A stretch of 64,000 bases of DNA from Streptomyces sp. NBC_01232. Its GTDB lineage: Bacteria; Actinomycetota; Actinomycetes; Streptomycetales; Streptomycetaceae. The position numbers were made by a program, and so were the translations under genes. Below the pieces are notes generated by a model. That model made no database searches. It was not told where the DNA came from and saw nothing but the letters and a program-made list of their open reading frames with translations. The stretch is from assembly GCF_035989885.1 (NCBI RefSeq), contig NZ_CP108518.1, positions 5,757,001-5,821,000 on the forward strand. Reading direction: 5' to 3'. This document shows positions 36,831-46,085 of the stretch, piece after piece (position 1 is the stretch's first letter; each line of letters opens with the position of its first letter).

Positions 36831-37355
36831 ATGTCCAAGCACACGCTCTCCGTCCTGGTCGAGAACACGCCCGGCATCCTCGCCAGGATCGCCGCGCTGT
36901 TCTCCCGCCGCGGGTTCAACATCGACTCCCTCGCGGTCGGCGTCACGGAGCACCCCGACATCTCCCGCATCACCATCGTCGTCAACGTCGAGGACCTCCC
37001 GCTGGAGCAGGTGACCAAGCAGCTCAACAAGCTGGTCAACGTGCTCAAGATCGTCGAGCTGGAGTCCCACAACGCCATCGAGCGCGAGCTCGTCCTGGTG
37101 AAGGTCCGCGCCGACAACGAGACCCGCTCGCAGATCGTCGAGATCGTCCAGCTGTTCCGCGCCAAGACGGTCGACGTCTCCCCGGAGGCCGTCACCATCG
37201 AGGCCACCGGCGGCTCCGACAAGCTCGGCGCGATGCTCAAGATGCTGGAGCCCTTCGGCATCAAGGAGCTCGTCCAGTCCGGAACGATCGCCATAGGGCG
37301 TGGCGGCCGGTCCATCACGGACCGCAGTCTGCGCGCGCTCGACCGCAGCGCCTGA
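36831..37355 (+). CDS. ilvN: acetolactate synthase small (regulatory) subunit
   Basis: 174 residues. An N-terminal ACT domain (KHTLSVLVENTPGILARIAALFSRRGFNIDSLAVG) binds valine for feedback inhibition. A second, ACT-like C-terminal domain includes RSQIVEIVQLFRAKTVDVSPEAVTIEATG. It activates IlvB and confers inhibition by branched-chain amino acids. The gap from ilvB is 31 bp with a GAGAGAGAACG ribosome binding site. Confidence 0.97.
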   Translation: MSKHTLSVLVENTPGILARIAALFSRRGFNIDSLAVGVTEHPDISRITIVVNVEDLPLEQVTKQLNKLVNVLKIVELESHNAIERELVLVKVRADNETRSQIVEIVQLFRAKTVDVSPEAVTIEATGGSDKLGAMLKMLEPFGIKELVQSGTIAIGRGGRSITDRSLRALDRSA

Positions 37356-38489
<1,134 letters not shown>

Positions 38490-38499
38490 TCGGGTGACA

Positions 38500-38532
38500 G
38501 TGGGGCCGGGACACGTGAGGTCCCGGCCCCAC
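38500..38532. terminator. terminator hairpin after ilvC
   Basis: A perfect 13-bp stem (38500-38512 with 38520-38532) with a 7-nt loop, 11 nt after the ilvC stop. The remaining 266 bp to serA hold no gene. A TACACT at 38681-38686 could be the serA -10 box, giving a leader of about 110 nt. Confidence 0.85.
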
Positions 38533-38798
38533 CGCGCATCACCGGAGGGCCGCGGCCGTCCGGACGGACGGGGTACCGGGGCCCGGGAATCCGGCCCTCA
38601 CGGGCCCGGGTTGTCCACCTCGGCCAACCACGGACGGGTGATCCTTCCGTACAGGCGGAAAGCCGGCCCGTCGGCGCCACTACACTGCTCAACACATACG
38701 CGTCAGGCCCACAGTGTCGTGCGTCTTCCACGCGGCTACCCCCTCCACCGCCTGCGGCCGTCGGGACGGCCGTCCGCACTGGACTTGTGAGGACCCAC

Positions 38799-40388
38799 GT
38801 GAGCTCGAAACCTGTCGTACTCATCGCCGAAGAGCTGTCGCCCGCCACCGTGGAGGCGCTCGGACCGGACTTCGAGATCCGGCACTGCAACGGCGCCGAC
38901 CGCGCCGAGCTGCTGCCCGCGATCGTCGATGCCGACGCGATCCTCGTTCGCTCCGCCACCAAGGTCGACGCCGAGGCCATCGCCGCGGCCAAGAAGCTGC
39001 GGGTCGTCGCGCGCGCCGGTGTCGGCCTGGACAACGTGGACGTCTCCGCCGCCACCAAGGCCGGCGTGATGGTCGTCAACGCCCCGACCTCGAACATCGT
39101 GACCGCGGCCGAGCTCGCCTGCGGCCTGCTCGTCGCCACTGCCCGCAACATCCCGCAGGCCAACACCGCCCTGAAGAACGGTGAGTGGAAGCGGAACAAG
39201 TACACGGGTGTCGAGCTCAGCGAGAAGACCCTCGGTGTCGTCGGCCTCGGCCGCATCGGCGTCCTCGTCGCGCAGCGGATGTCGGCCTTCGGCATGAAGA
39301 TCGTCGCGTACGACCCCTACGTACAGCCCGCGCGCGCCGCCCAGATGGGCGTCAAGATGCTGGCGCTGGACGAGCTGCTGGAGGTCGCCGACTTCATCAC
39401 CGTGCACCTGCCCAAGACCCCCGAGACCCTCGGTCTCATCGGGGACGAGGCCCTGCACAAGGTGAAGCCGTCCGTCCGCATCGTCAACGCCGCCCGCGGC
39501 GGGATCGTGGACGAGGCTGCGCTGTACACGGCCATCAAGGAGGGCCGCGTCGCCGGCGCCGGTCTCGACGTGTACGCGAAGGAGCCCTGCACGGACTCCC
39601 CGCTCTTCGAGCTCGACCAGGTCGTCTGCACCCCGCACCTCGGCGCGTCCACGGACGAGGCCCAGGAGAAGGCCGGTGTCTCGGTCGCCAAGTCGGTGCG
39701 ACTCGCGCTCGCCGGTGAGCTCGTGCCCGACGCGGTCAACGTCCAGGGCGGCGTCATCGCCGAGGACGTACGTCCGGGCCTGCCGCTCGCCGAGAAGCTC
39801 GGCCGCATCTTCACCGCCCTCGCGGGCGAGGTCGCGGTCCGCCTCGACGTCGAGGTCTGCGGCGAGATCACCCAGCACGACGTCAAGGTGCTGGAACTCT
39901 CCGCCCTCAAGGGTGTCTTCGAGGACGTCGTCGACGAGACCGTCTCCTACGTCAACGCCCCGCTGTTCGCGCAGGAGCGTGGCGTCGAAGTCCGCCTGAC
40001 CACCAGCTCGGAGTCCCCGGACCACCGCAACGTGGTGACCGTGCGCGGCACCCTGTCGGACGGTCAGGAAGTCTCGGTCTCCGGCACGCTCGCGGGCCCG
40101 AAGCACCTTCAGAAGATCGTTGGCGTCGGCGAGTACGACGTGGACCTGTCGCTCGCCGACCACATGGTCGTCCTGCGCTACACCGACCGCCCCGGCGTGG
40201 TCGGCACCGTCGGCCGCGTGCTCGGCGAGGGCGGTCTGAACATCGCGGGCATGCAGGTCGCCCGTGCCGAGGCGCACGGCGAGGCGCTCGCCGTCCTCAC
40301 CGTCGACGCCGCGGTACCGGCGAACGTCCTCGCGGACATCGCCTCCGAGATCGGCGCCGTCTCGGCGCGCACGGTCAGCCTCGCCTGA
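38799..40388 (+). CDS. serA: D-3-phosphoglycerate dehydrogenase
   Basis: 529 residues, the long (type I) form. It oxidises 3-phosphoglycerate with NAD+ in the first step of serine synthesis. Visible: VVARAGVGLDNVD, the Rossmann motif GLGRIGVLVAQR, catalytic Arg in VNAARGGIVDE, Glu in DVYAKEPC and His in TPHLGAST. An allosteric substrate-binding domain follows from about residue 315, then an ACT domain (MVVLRYTDRPGVVGTVGRVL). The GTG at 38799 has GAGGA upstream. It is monocistronic between two hairpins. Confidence 0.97.
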   Translation: MSSKPVVLIAEELSPATVEALGPDFEIRHCNGADRAELLPAIVDADAILVRSATKVDAEAIAAAKKLRVVARAGVGLDNVDVSAATKAGVMVVNAPTSNIVTAAELACGLLVATARNIPQANTALKNGEWKRNKYTGVELSEKTLGVVGLGRIGVLVAQRMSAFGMKIVAYDPYVQPARAAQMGVKMLALDELLEVADFITVHLPKTPETLGLIGDEALHKVKPSVRIVNAARGGIVDEAALYTAIKEGRVAGAGLDVYAKEPCTDSPLFELDQVVCTPHLGASTDEAQEKAGVSVAKSVRLALAGELVPDAVNVQGGVIAEDVRPGLPLAEKLGRIFTALAGEVAVRLDVEVCGEITQHDVKVLELSALKGVFEDVVDETVSYVNAPLFAQERGVEVRLTTSSESPDHRNVVTVRGTLSDGQEVSVSGTLAGPKHLQKIVGVGEYDVDLSLADHMVVLRYTDRPGVVGTVGRVLGEGGLNIAGMQVARAEAHGEALAVLTVDAAVPANVLADIASEIGAVSARTVSLA

Positions 40389-40411
40389 GTCCTTCGGGGC
40401 AGTGACGTGAA

Positions 40412-40444
40412 GGAAGGGCCCGGGGGACGCCCCCGGGCCCTTCC
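40412..40444. terminator. bidirectional terminator between serA and the MFS gene
   Basis: A perfect 15-bp stem (40412-40426 with 40430-40444) around an ACG loop, located between convergent genes. T-richness is absent on both sides. Confidence 0.87.
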
Positions 40445-40477
40445 GCATTCCCGCGGCCCCGCGCCGCACAGGACTGT

Positions 40478-42034
40478 TCAGTTGTACGTCGCCTCGTGGA
40501 CGCGGGCTCCGTCGCCCGCGGCCGGCTCCGCCGCGGGCGGGGCGGGAGCTTCGATCCCGCGCATCAGAGTCGCGGCGAGCACGGCCGCCCCGAGCAGCAG
40601 CGCCGTACCGCCCCAGGCCGCGTACTGCATGCCGTGGACGAAGGCCTCCCGGGCCAGGGCCAGTACCTGCTCGCCCGCGGCGCCGCCCACCTGGTGGGCG
40701 GTGGCGACGGCCCCGCCCAGGGTCTCCCGTACCGCGGGCTCGGAATCCGTAAGGTCGCTGCGGTACACGGTGGTGCCCAGGCTCCCCAGCAGGGCCATCC
40801 CGAGCGCCCCGCCGAACTCCTGGCCGGTCTCCAGCAGCGAGGCGGCGGTCCCGGCCTTCTCGGCGGGGGCCGAGGACAGGGCCAGGTCGGACACCAGGGA
40901 CATCACGGTGACGATGCCCGAGGCCAGCAGTCCGGCACCGACCAGGAGCAGCCACAGGGAGTCCGTCCCGACCAGCCCGAGCAGGGCGAACCCGGCTGCG
41001 GCGAGGACGAACCCGCCGGCGATGACATGGGCTCGGTCCGTCTTCAGCGCCAGGGCCGCGCCGACCGGCGCGGCGGCGCCGATCACCACCGAGGGCGCGA
41101 GGCTCCACAGGGCGGCTTCCAGGGTGCCCATGCCGAGCACCGACTGGAGGTACTGGGTGATGAAGTAGGCCGAGCCCATCATGGCGAACGCGGCGACGGT
41201 GTTCAGGCCGATGCCCGCCCCGAAACCGCGGCCCCGGAACAGTTCCCGGCTCACCATGGCGTCGTCACGGGTGCGCTGGCGGCGGACGAAGAGGTGTCCG
41301 AAGGCCAGGCCTACGGCGATGCAGCCCACGTACGCGGGCTCGAAGCCCTCGGCGGCGATCTCCTTGAGCCCGTAGACGACCGGCAGCACGGCCGCCATGG
41401 ACAACGGCACGCCCAGCAGGTCGAAGCGGCCGGGGGCGGGGTCCTTGAACTCCGGTACCAGGACCGGGACCAGGATCAGCAGGAGGAGCATCGCGGGCAC
41501 GTTGATGAGGAAGACGGAGCCCCAGTACCAGTGGTTCAGCATCACTCCGCTGAGCACCGAGCCGAGGGCGATGCCGCCGGTCATGGCCCCGGACCAGATG
41601 GCGATGGCCTGCCCGCGCTGGCGGTCGTCCTGGAAGAGGTTCCGTACGAGGGCCAGCGTGGACGGCATCAGGGTCGCGCCGCCGATGCCGAGCAGGACAC
41701 GGGCCGCGATCAGCAACTCGGCGCTGGTGGCGAAGCCGGCGCCGATCGAGGCGAGGCCGAAGGCGCTCGCGCCGATCAGGAGCAGCTTGCGGCGCCCGAT
41801 CCGGTCGCCGAGCGAGCCCATCGTGATGAGCAGGCCGGAGAGGGCGAAGGCGTAGCTGTCGAAGATCCAGAGCTGCTGGGTGGAGCTCGGGTCCAGCTGT
41901 TCGGTGATGGCCGGGACGGCGAAGTAGAGGACGGAGACGTCCATCGAGACCAGGAGCAGCGGCAGCAGGAGGACGCAGAAGGCTGTCCATTCGCGGCGGC
42001 CGGCACGTCGCGCTGTGGCGGCGGGAGTTGTCAT
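40478..42034 (-). CDS. MFS drug:H+ antiporter, DHA2 (14-helix) family
   Basis: 518 residues with about 14 membrane helices. Family motifs: LLVSMDVSVLYFAVPAI in helix 1, GSLGDRIGRRKLLLIG (motif A), and RVLLGIGGATLMPSTLALVRNLF with motif C-like AIWSGAMTGGIALGSVLSG. Relatives export quaternary ammonium compounds, dyes or antibiotics. The divergent TetR gene 89 bp away is the obvious regulator. The promoter (TAGACA, 17 bp, TACATT) ends 7 nt before the ATG, so the message is probably leaderless. Confidence 0.92.
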   Translation of the reverse strand: MTTPAATARRAGRREWTAFCVLLLPLLLVSMDVSVLYFAVPAITEQLDPSSTQQLWIFDSYAFALSGLLITMGSLGDRIGRRKLLLIGASAFGLASIGAGFATSAELLIAARVLLGIGGATLMPSTLALVRNLFQDDRQRGQAIAIWSGAMTGGIALGSVLSGVMLNHWYWGSVFLINVPAMLLLLILVPVLVPEFKDPAPGRFDLLGVPLSMAAVLPVVYGLKEIAAEGFEPAYVGCIAVGLAFGHLFVRRQRTRDDAMVSRELFRGRGFGAGIGLNTVAAFAMMGSAYFITQYLQSVLGMGTLEAALWSLAPSVVIGAAAPVGAALALKTDRAHVIAGGFVLAAAGFALLGLVGTDSLWLLLVGAGLLASGIVTVMSLVSDLALSSAPAEKAGTAASLLETGQEFGGALGMALLGSLGTTVYRSDLTDSEPAVRETLGGAVATAHQVGGAAGEQVLALAREAFVHGMQYAAWGGTALLLGAAVLAATLMRGIEAPAPPAAEPAAGDGARVHEATYN

Positions 42035-42041
42035 GAGCAGA

Positions 42042-42070
42042 AATGTACAGACGTATTAAACGCTTGTCTA
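42042..42070 (-). promoter_or_regulatory. MFS gene promoter
   Basis: On the minus strand, TAGACA (42070-42065) and TACATT (42047-42042) are separated by exactly 17 bp, and the ATG at 42034 follows 7 nt later. This is a near-canonical vegetative promoter for a leaderless mRNA. Its -35 box overlaps the first 13-bp repeat. Confidence 0.75.
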
Positions 42071-42117
42071 TGACGGATGTATGAAACTGTTGTCTGGGAC
42101 GGTTGTCTTGCTACCGT
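42064..42117 (+). promoter_or_regulatory. 13-bp direct repeats and tetR promoter
   Basis: Four contiguous 13-bp units: TTGTCTATGACGG, ATGTATGAAACTG, TTGTCTGGGACGG and TTGTCTTGCTACC. The first and third agree at 11 of 13 positions. TTGTCT at 42090 and TACCGT at 42112 (16-bp gap) form the tetR promoter, 6 nt before its ATG. The repeats cover both divergent promoters, as expected for the operator of the TetR regulator. Confidence 0.6.
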
Positions 42118-42123
42118 TCGGTC

Positions 42124-42702
42124 ATGGGACATCGCGAAGATCTGCTCGAAGGCGCCAAGAAGTGCCTGGTCGAGAAGGGGTTCGTGCGCACCACCGCGCG
42201 CGACATCGTCAGCGCCTCGGGGGCCAACCTGGCCTCCATCGGGTACCACTACGGCTCGAAGGACGCCCTGCTCGCCCAGGCCTTCATCGGTCTGATCGAG
42301 GAGTGGGGCGCGGGCTTCCAGGACGGCCTCGAGGGCGAGGGCGGCTCGCTGGAGCGCTTCCGCGCGCTGTGGGAGGGCGTGCTGGCGCAGCACGAGAAGT
42401 CGGGTCCGGTGTGGGCGGCCAGCCTGGAGGTGGCGCTCGGCCGTGACGAGCGGCCGGAGCTGCGGTCGATGCTCGCGGCCTCGCAGGCCGAGGGGCGCCG
42501 CGGGTTGATCTCGATGCTCACCGGCACCCCGGAGGACCGGCTCGACGAACGGGACGTCCGCACCCTGGGCAGCTTCTACCAGGCGCTGCTCAACGGCCTG
42601 ATGATCCAGTGGCTCTTCGATCCGGAGTCGGCGGCCACCGCCGAGGAGTTCACCGAGGGGATGCGCCGGGCCGCCGAGGCGATGACCCGGTCCCACGGAT
42701 AA
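42124..42702 (+). CDS. TetR-family regulator, divergent from the MFS pump
   Basis: 192 residues. The N-terminal helix-turn-helix is visible (GAKKCLVEKGFVRTTARDIVSASGANLASIGYHYGSKDALL). The C-terminal part is a ligand-binding helical domain of the TetR_C type with WAASLEVALGRDERPELR. It probably represses the divergent pump and itself and is released by a pump substrate. The ATG lacks a ribosome binding site but follows a TACCGT box by 6 nt. Confidence 0.92.
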   Translation: MGHREDLLEGAKKCLVEKGFVRTTARDIVSASGANLASIGYHYGSKDALLAQAFIGLIEEWGAGFQDGLEGEGGSLERFRALWEGVLAQHEKSGPVWAASLEVALGRDERPELRSMLAASQAEGRRGLISMLTGTPEDRLDERDVRTLGSFYQALLNGLMIQWLFDPESAATAEEFTEGMRRAAEAMTRSHG

Positions 42703-42773
42703 CCGGAGCCGGAACCACCGCCGGCCGCTCCCCGTCCCAGCCCCGAATCGGCCCTGGACGAGGGGGAGTCACC

Positions 42774-43709
42774 GTGGTGCGAGCGGCAGCGGGAGTGCGG
42801 GCACGAGCACGAGCGCGAGCGCGAGTGGGCGCCGTGCTGTGCGGCCTGGCGGTGGCGGCCCTGACCGCCGGATGCGGTGCGCCCGGGCCGCAGCCGGGCC
42901 GGGGCATCGTCCACGGTGCCCCGCCGGACACCCGTACGCGCATGGAGCAGGTGGCCGCGGCCTGGGCGGACTCGGCGGTCGTCAGGCGGTGGCGCGAGGG
43001 CTTCCACCCCCTGGACCCCCAGGACTGGCAACCGCCGGGCGGTTTCCGCTCCGGCGAGGACAAGGCCGCCCACGCGGCGGGGAACTTCGTCCTGCGCACC
43101 GGGCTGCCCGACGCGCTCCCGCCGGCCACCGCGGTCCAATGGCCCGACGGCAGCACGCTCACCCTGCCGCTGCGGACCGCTGCGCAGGCGTACGGCGAGA
43201 TCGACCGGGTCCCCGACCGGGCCCCTGACCGCGACCAGGCACTGGCGGTCACGGCCGTCCGCTTCGGCGGGACGACCGTGCGCACCAGCCGCGGCCCGGC
43301 CCGGGTGCCCGCGTGGCTGTTCACGGTGGAGGGGTACGACACCCCGCTCGCCCGCATCGCCGTGGCACCGCAGGAGGCCGTGACACCCCCGATCGTGCCC
43401 GTGGACGATCCCGACGGCACCACGGCCCGGCTGTTCGGCCACCGGTCGGCCCCGGAGGCGACGACCCTCAGAGTGTCCGCGAGCCACGGAAGTTGTGACG
43501 CCGGAGTGGCCGTGGACGTGCTGGAGAGCGCCGGCACGGTGGTACTGGCCGGGCGGATCCTGTCCGGCGCGCCAGGGCCGGGGGTGGTGGCCTGTGACGC
43601 GATGCTGCGCGTGCAGACCGTCCAGGTCGCGCTGAGCCGGCCGGTGGGGGGCCGGATCGTCGTCGACGCCACGACGGGCGGGGCGCTGGAACAGACCGGG
43701 GACAACTGA
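42774..43709 (+). CDS. putative lipoprotein, 311 aa
   Basis: The GTG follows GAGGGGGAG. The N-terminus contains ARARARARVG (from a CGAGCN hexamer repeat), a hydrophobic stretch and the lipobox ALTAGC near residue 34. The exported part has no domain I can name. It is rich in Pro, Thr and Val, with one Cys pair (GSCDAG ... VVACDAM) near the end and a beta-rich pattern. It begins 71 bp after tetR and ends 37 bp before the convergent PucR gene. Confidence 0.8.
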   Translation: MVRAAAGVRARARARARVGAVLCGLAVAALTAGCGAPGPQPGRGIVHGAPPDTRTRMEQVAAAWADSAVVRRWREGFHPLDPQDWQPPGGFRSGEDKAAHAAGNFVLRTGLPDALPPATAVQWPDGSTLTLPLRTAAQAYGEIDRVPDRAPDRDQALAVTAVRFGGTTVRTSRGPARVPAWLFTVEGYDTPLARIAVAPQEAVTPPIVPVDDPDGTTARLFGHRSAPEATTLRVSASHGSCDAGVAVDVLESAGTVVLAGRILSGAPGPGVVACDAMLRVQTVQVALSRPVGGRIVVDATTGGALEQTGDN

Positions 43710-43746
43710 CCTCCGACCGAACCCCGTTGCCGCCCCCGGACAGTCC

Positions 43747-44967
43747 CTAGGTCAGCCGGGAGGCCTTGAGGGCCATGTGGAGCAGCAGGCGGTCCTCGCC
43801 CTCGTCCAGGTCGAGGCCGGTCAGCTGCTCCACCCGGCCGAGGCGGTAGTAGAGCGTCTGGCGGTGGATGCCGAGGGCCGCCGCCGCGCGGCCCGCCTGT
43901 CCGGCGCAGTCCAGGAACACCTCGGCGGTACGGGCGAGTTCGCGATGGGCCGGAGTGAGCAGGGTGCGGGCCGCGGGATCGTCCACCGGGTCGGAGGCGA
44001 GGGTCGCCAGCAGCCGGTACGGGCCGATCGCCGACCACTGGGCGACCGGGCCGAGCCGGGGCTGGGCCACCGCCGCCCGCGCGGCGGCGACGGCCTGTTC
44101 CCAGGCGGCGGGCAGGTCCGCGAGGCCCCGTACGGGATCGGCGACGCCCGCCGTCACGCGCGGGGCGGTGTCCGCGCCGCCCGCCGAGGCCGGGTCCGCC
44201 GCGCGCGGGAGCAGCCTGGTCACCGCCGCCAGGGCCGGGGTCAGCGCGTCCGTCGAGCGCAGCCGGAGCAGGACCGCCAGGGCCGGGCCGTCCCCGGGCC
44301 CGGACCCGGGCCGGGTACCGCCGCCGGGCTCGCCCGCGGCCCGCCGCGGTACGACGCACACCGCCGCCGCGCCGGGTACCGACGCCGGAGCCTCCCCGGG
44401 CCAGGGTGTGACGCAGACCGCCGCGTGCGGGCCGTCCCCGCCCGGGCCGAGGGCGACCCGCAGCGCCGCCACCGCCATGTCCTGCTGCCAGCCCCGTCCG
44501 GCCGTGAGCACCGCCAGGAACTCCCGCGACAGGTCGGCCCCCGCCTTCGCCTCCTCGGCGAGCAGCACCCCGATCCGCTCGGCCACCTCCATGGCCGCGT
44601 CCAGGGCCGCCGGTTCGGGCCCGGGCGTGCCGGGCTCCTGGTCCAGGAGCCATACGTAGCCCTGGACGATGCCCCGGTACCGCACCGGCAGGCAGATCCG
44701 GCCGCGGAGGACCCCCGCGTCGGGCGTCGCCGGGATCCGGACGGGCCCCGTGGCGCGGGCGATGCCGAAGCCCTCGAACCAGGACCGGACGTCCGCCGTC
44801 GACTGCCGCGTGAGGATCGAGCGGGTCCGGACCGGGTCCATGGCGAGATCGTCGTCGCTGTCGTGGGCGCCGAAGGCGATCAGCCGGAAGTCCCGGTTCT
44901 CCAGGGTCGCCGGGGCGCCGAGCAGCGCGGAGATCTCGTCCACCAGGTCCTGGTAATCGCCCTTCAC
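43747..44967 (-). CDS. PucR-family regulator next to proline catabolic genes
   Basis: 406 residues. The N-terminal part resembles a GAF-like sensor ([13 protein letters not shown] ... [24 protein letters not shown]), followed by a GGDEF-like central region common in PucR proteins. The C-terminal PucR helix-turn-helix is clear ([38 protein letters not shown]). It is divergent from proline dehydrogenase. In Bacillus, PutR of this family activates proline degradation, so the same job is likely here. GTG 44967 follows GGGTGGGAG. A longer frame to 45060 would enter the regulatory region. Confidence 0.9.
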   Translation of the reverse strand: MKGDYQDLVDEISALLGAPATLENRDFRLIAFGAHDSDDDLAMDPVRTRSILTRQSTADVRSWFEGFGIARATGPVRIPATPDAGVLRGRICLPVRYRGIVQGYVWLLDQEPGTPGPEPAALDAAMEVAERIGVLLAEEAKAGADLSREFLAVLTAGRGWQQDMAVAALRVALGPGGDGPHAAVCVTPWPGEAPASVPGAAAVCVVPRRAAGEPGGGTRPGSGPGDGPALAVLLRLRSTDALTPALAAVTRLLPRAADPASAGGADTAPRVTAGVADPVRGLADLPAAWEQAVAAARAAVAQPRLGPVAQWSAIGPYRLLATLASDPVDDPAARTLLTPAHRELARTAEVFLDCAGQAGRAAAALGIHRQTLYYRLGRVEQLTGLDLDEGEDRLLLHMALKASRLT

Positions 44968-45127
44968 GCGGCCATTCTCCCACCCCGCAACGGACCCTTC
45001 AGACAGATGTATGAGATCCGGGACACGGATGCGTGACAGCTGTCGATGGCAGAGGATCAAAGCGATCCTTAGGTTTCACGGTGGTTTTACTTGCGCTTTT
45101 CTTCTGCCACCCGCTGGAGGTGCCCCC
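44968..45127. promoter_or_regulatory. divergent control region of PucR and proline dehydrogenase
   Basis: 160 bp of lower GC. It contains the palindrome GACAGCTGTC (45035-45044) and the dyad GGATCAAAGCGATCC (45054-45068). Downstream is TTTTACTTGC, then GGAGGT before the GTG at 45128. These are plausible binding sites for the PucR protein. No published consensus is matched. Confidence 0.5.
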
Positions 45128-46054
45128 GTGCTGGGTCCCGTGATCCTCGCCGCTTCGCGCAGCGACAAGATGCGTCGTATCGTCTCCGCCGCCCCGGTGA
45201 CCAAGCCCGTGGTGAACCGGTTCATCCCCGGCGAGACCGTCGACCAGGTGATCCCGATCGTCGAGGAGCTCACGCAGGCCGGCCTCGAGGTCACCCTCGA
45301 CGTGGTGGGCGAGGACATCACCGAGGTGGCGCAGTCCCACGCCGCCCGGGACGCCTACCTCCAGCTCATCGAGCGCCTCGCGGAGCTCGGCCTCGGCGAG
45401 AAGGCCGAGATGTCCGTCAAGCTGTCGATGTTCGGCCAGGCGCTGGAGGGCGGCCACGAGCTCGCCCTCGCCAACGTCCGCCCGGTCGTCGAGGCCGCCG
45501 CCGCCATCGGCACCACCGTGACGCTCGACGCCGAGGACCACACCACCCTCGACTCGATGTTCGCCATCCACGAGGAGCTGCGGAAGGACTTCCCGCAGAC
45601 CGGCTGCGTGATCCAGGCGTACCTCTTCCGCACGGAGGCCGACGCCCGCCGGCTGGCCGCCGCCGGCAGCCGCGTCCGCATCGTGAAGGGCGCCTACAAG
45701 GAGCCCGCCGAGGTCGCGTACCTGGACAAGGCGGAGATCGACAAGGCGTACGTCCGCATCCTGAAGATCCTGATGGACGGCGAGGGCTACCCGATGATCG
45801 GGTCGCACGACCCGCGTCTGATCGCCATCGGCCAGGAGCTCGCCCGCAAGGCCGGGCGCAAGCTGGACGAGTACGAGTTCCAGATGCTGTACGGCATCCG
45901 CAGCGAGGAGCACCTGCGGCTCGCCGCCGAGGGACACCGCATGCGCGTCTACACCGCCTACGGGACGGACTGGTACGGCTACTTCATGCGTCGCCTCGCT
46001 GAGAAGCCCGCCAACCTGCTCTTCTTCGTCCGCTCGATGATCACCAAGAACTAG
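45128..46054 (+). CDS. proline dehydrogenase (monofunctional)
   Basis: 308 residues, the length of short actinobacterial PRODH. It oxidises proline to pyrroline-5-carboxylate, passing electrons from FAD to the quinone pool. Visible: FIPGETVDQ, LDVVGEDITE, MSVKLSMFGQAL, TLDAEDHTTLDS, VIQAYLFRTEADARRL, RIVKGAYKEP and the YEFQMLYGIRSEEHLRLAAEGHRMRVYTAYGTDWYGY-type barrel end. GTG 45128 follows GGAGGT at 6 nt. The longer upstream frame runs through the control region. The dehydrogenase for the product is 31 bp downstream. Confidence 0.95.
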   Translation: MLGPVILAASRSDKMRRIVSAAPVTKPVVNRFIPGETVDQVIPIVEELTQAGLEVTLDVVGEDITEVAQSHAARDAYLQLIERLAELGLGEKAEMSVKLSMFGQALEGGHELALANVRPVVEAAAAIGTTVTLDAEDHTTLDSMFAIHEELRKDFPQTGCVIQAYLFRTEADARRLAAAGSRVRIVKGAYKEPAEVAYLDKAEIDKAYVRILKILMDGEGYPMIGSHDPRLIAIGQELARKAGRKLDEYEFQMLYGIRSEEHLRLAAEGHRMRVYTAYGTDWYGYFMRRLAEKPANLLFFVRSMITKN

Positions 46055-46085
46055 CCAAGAACTAGGTCAAGGAGTTACCAGCCCC

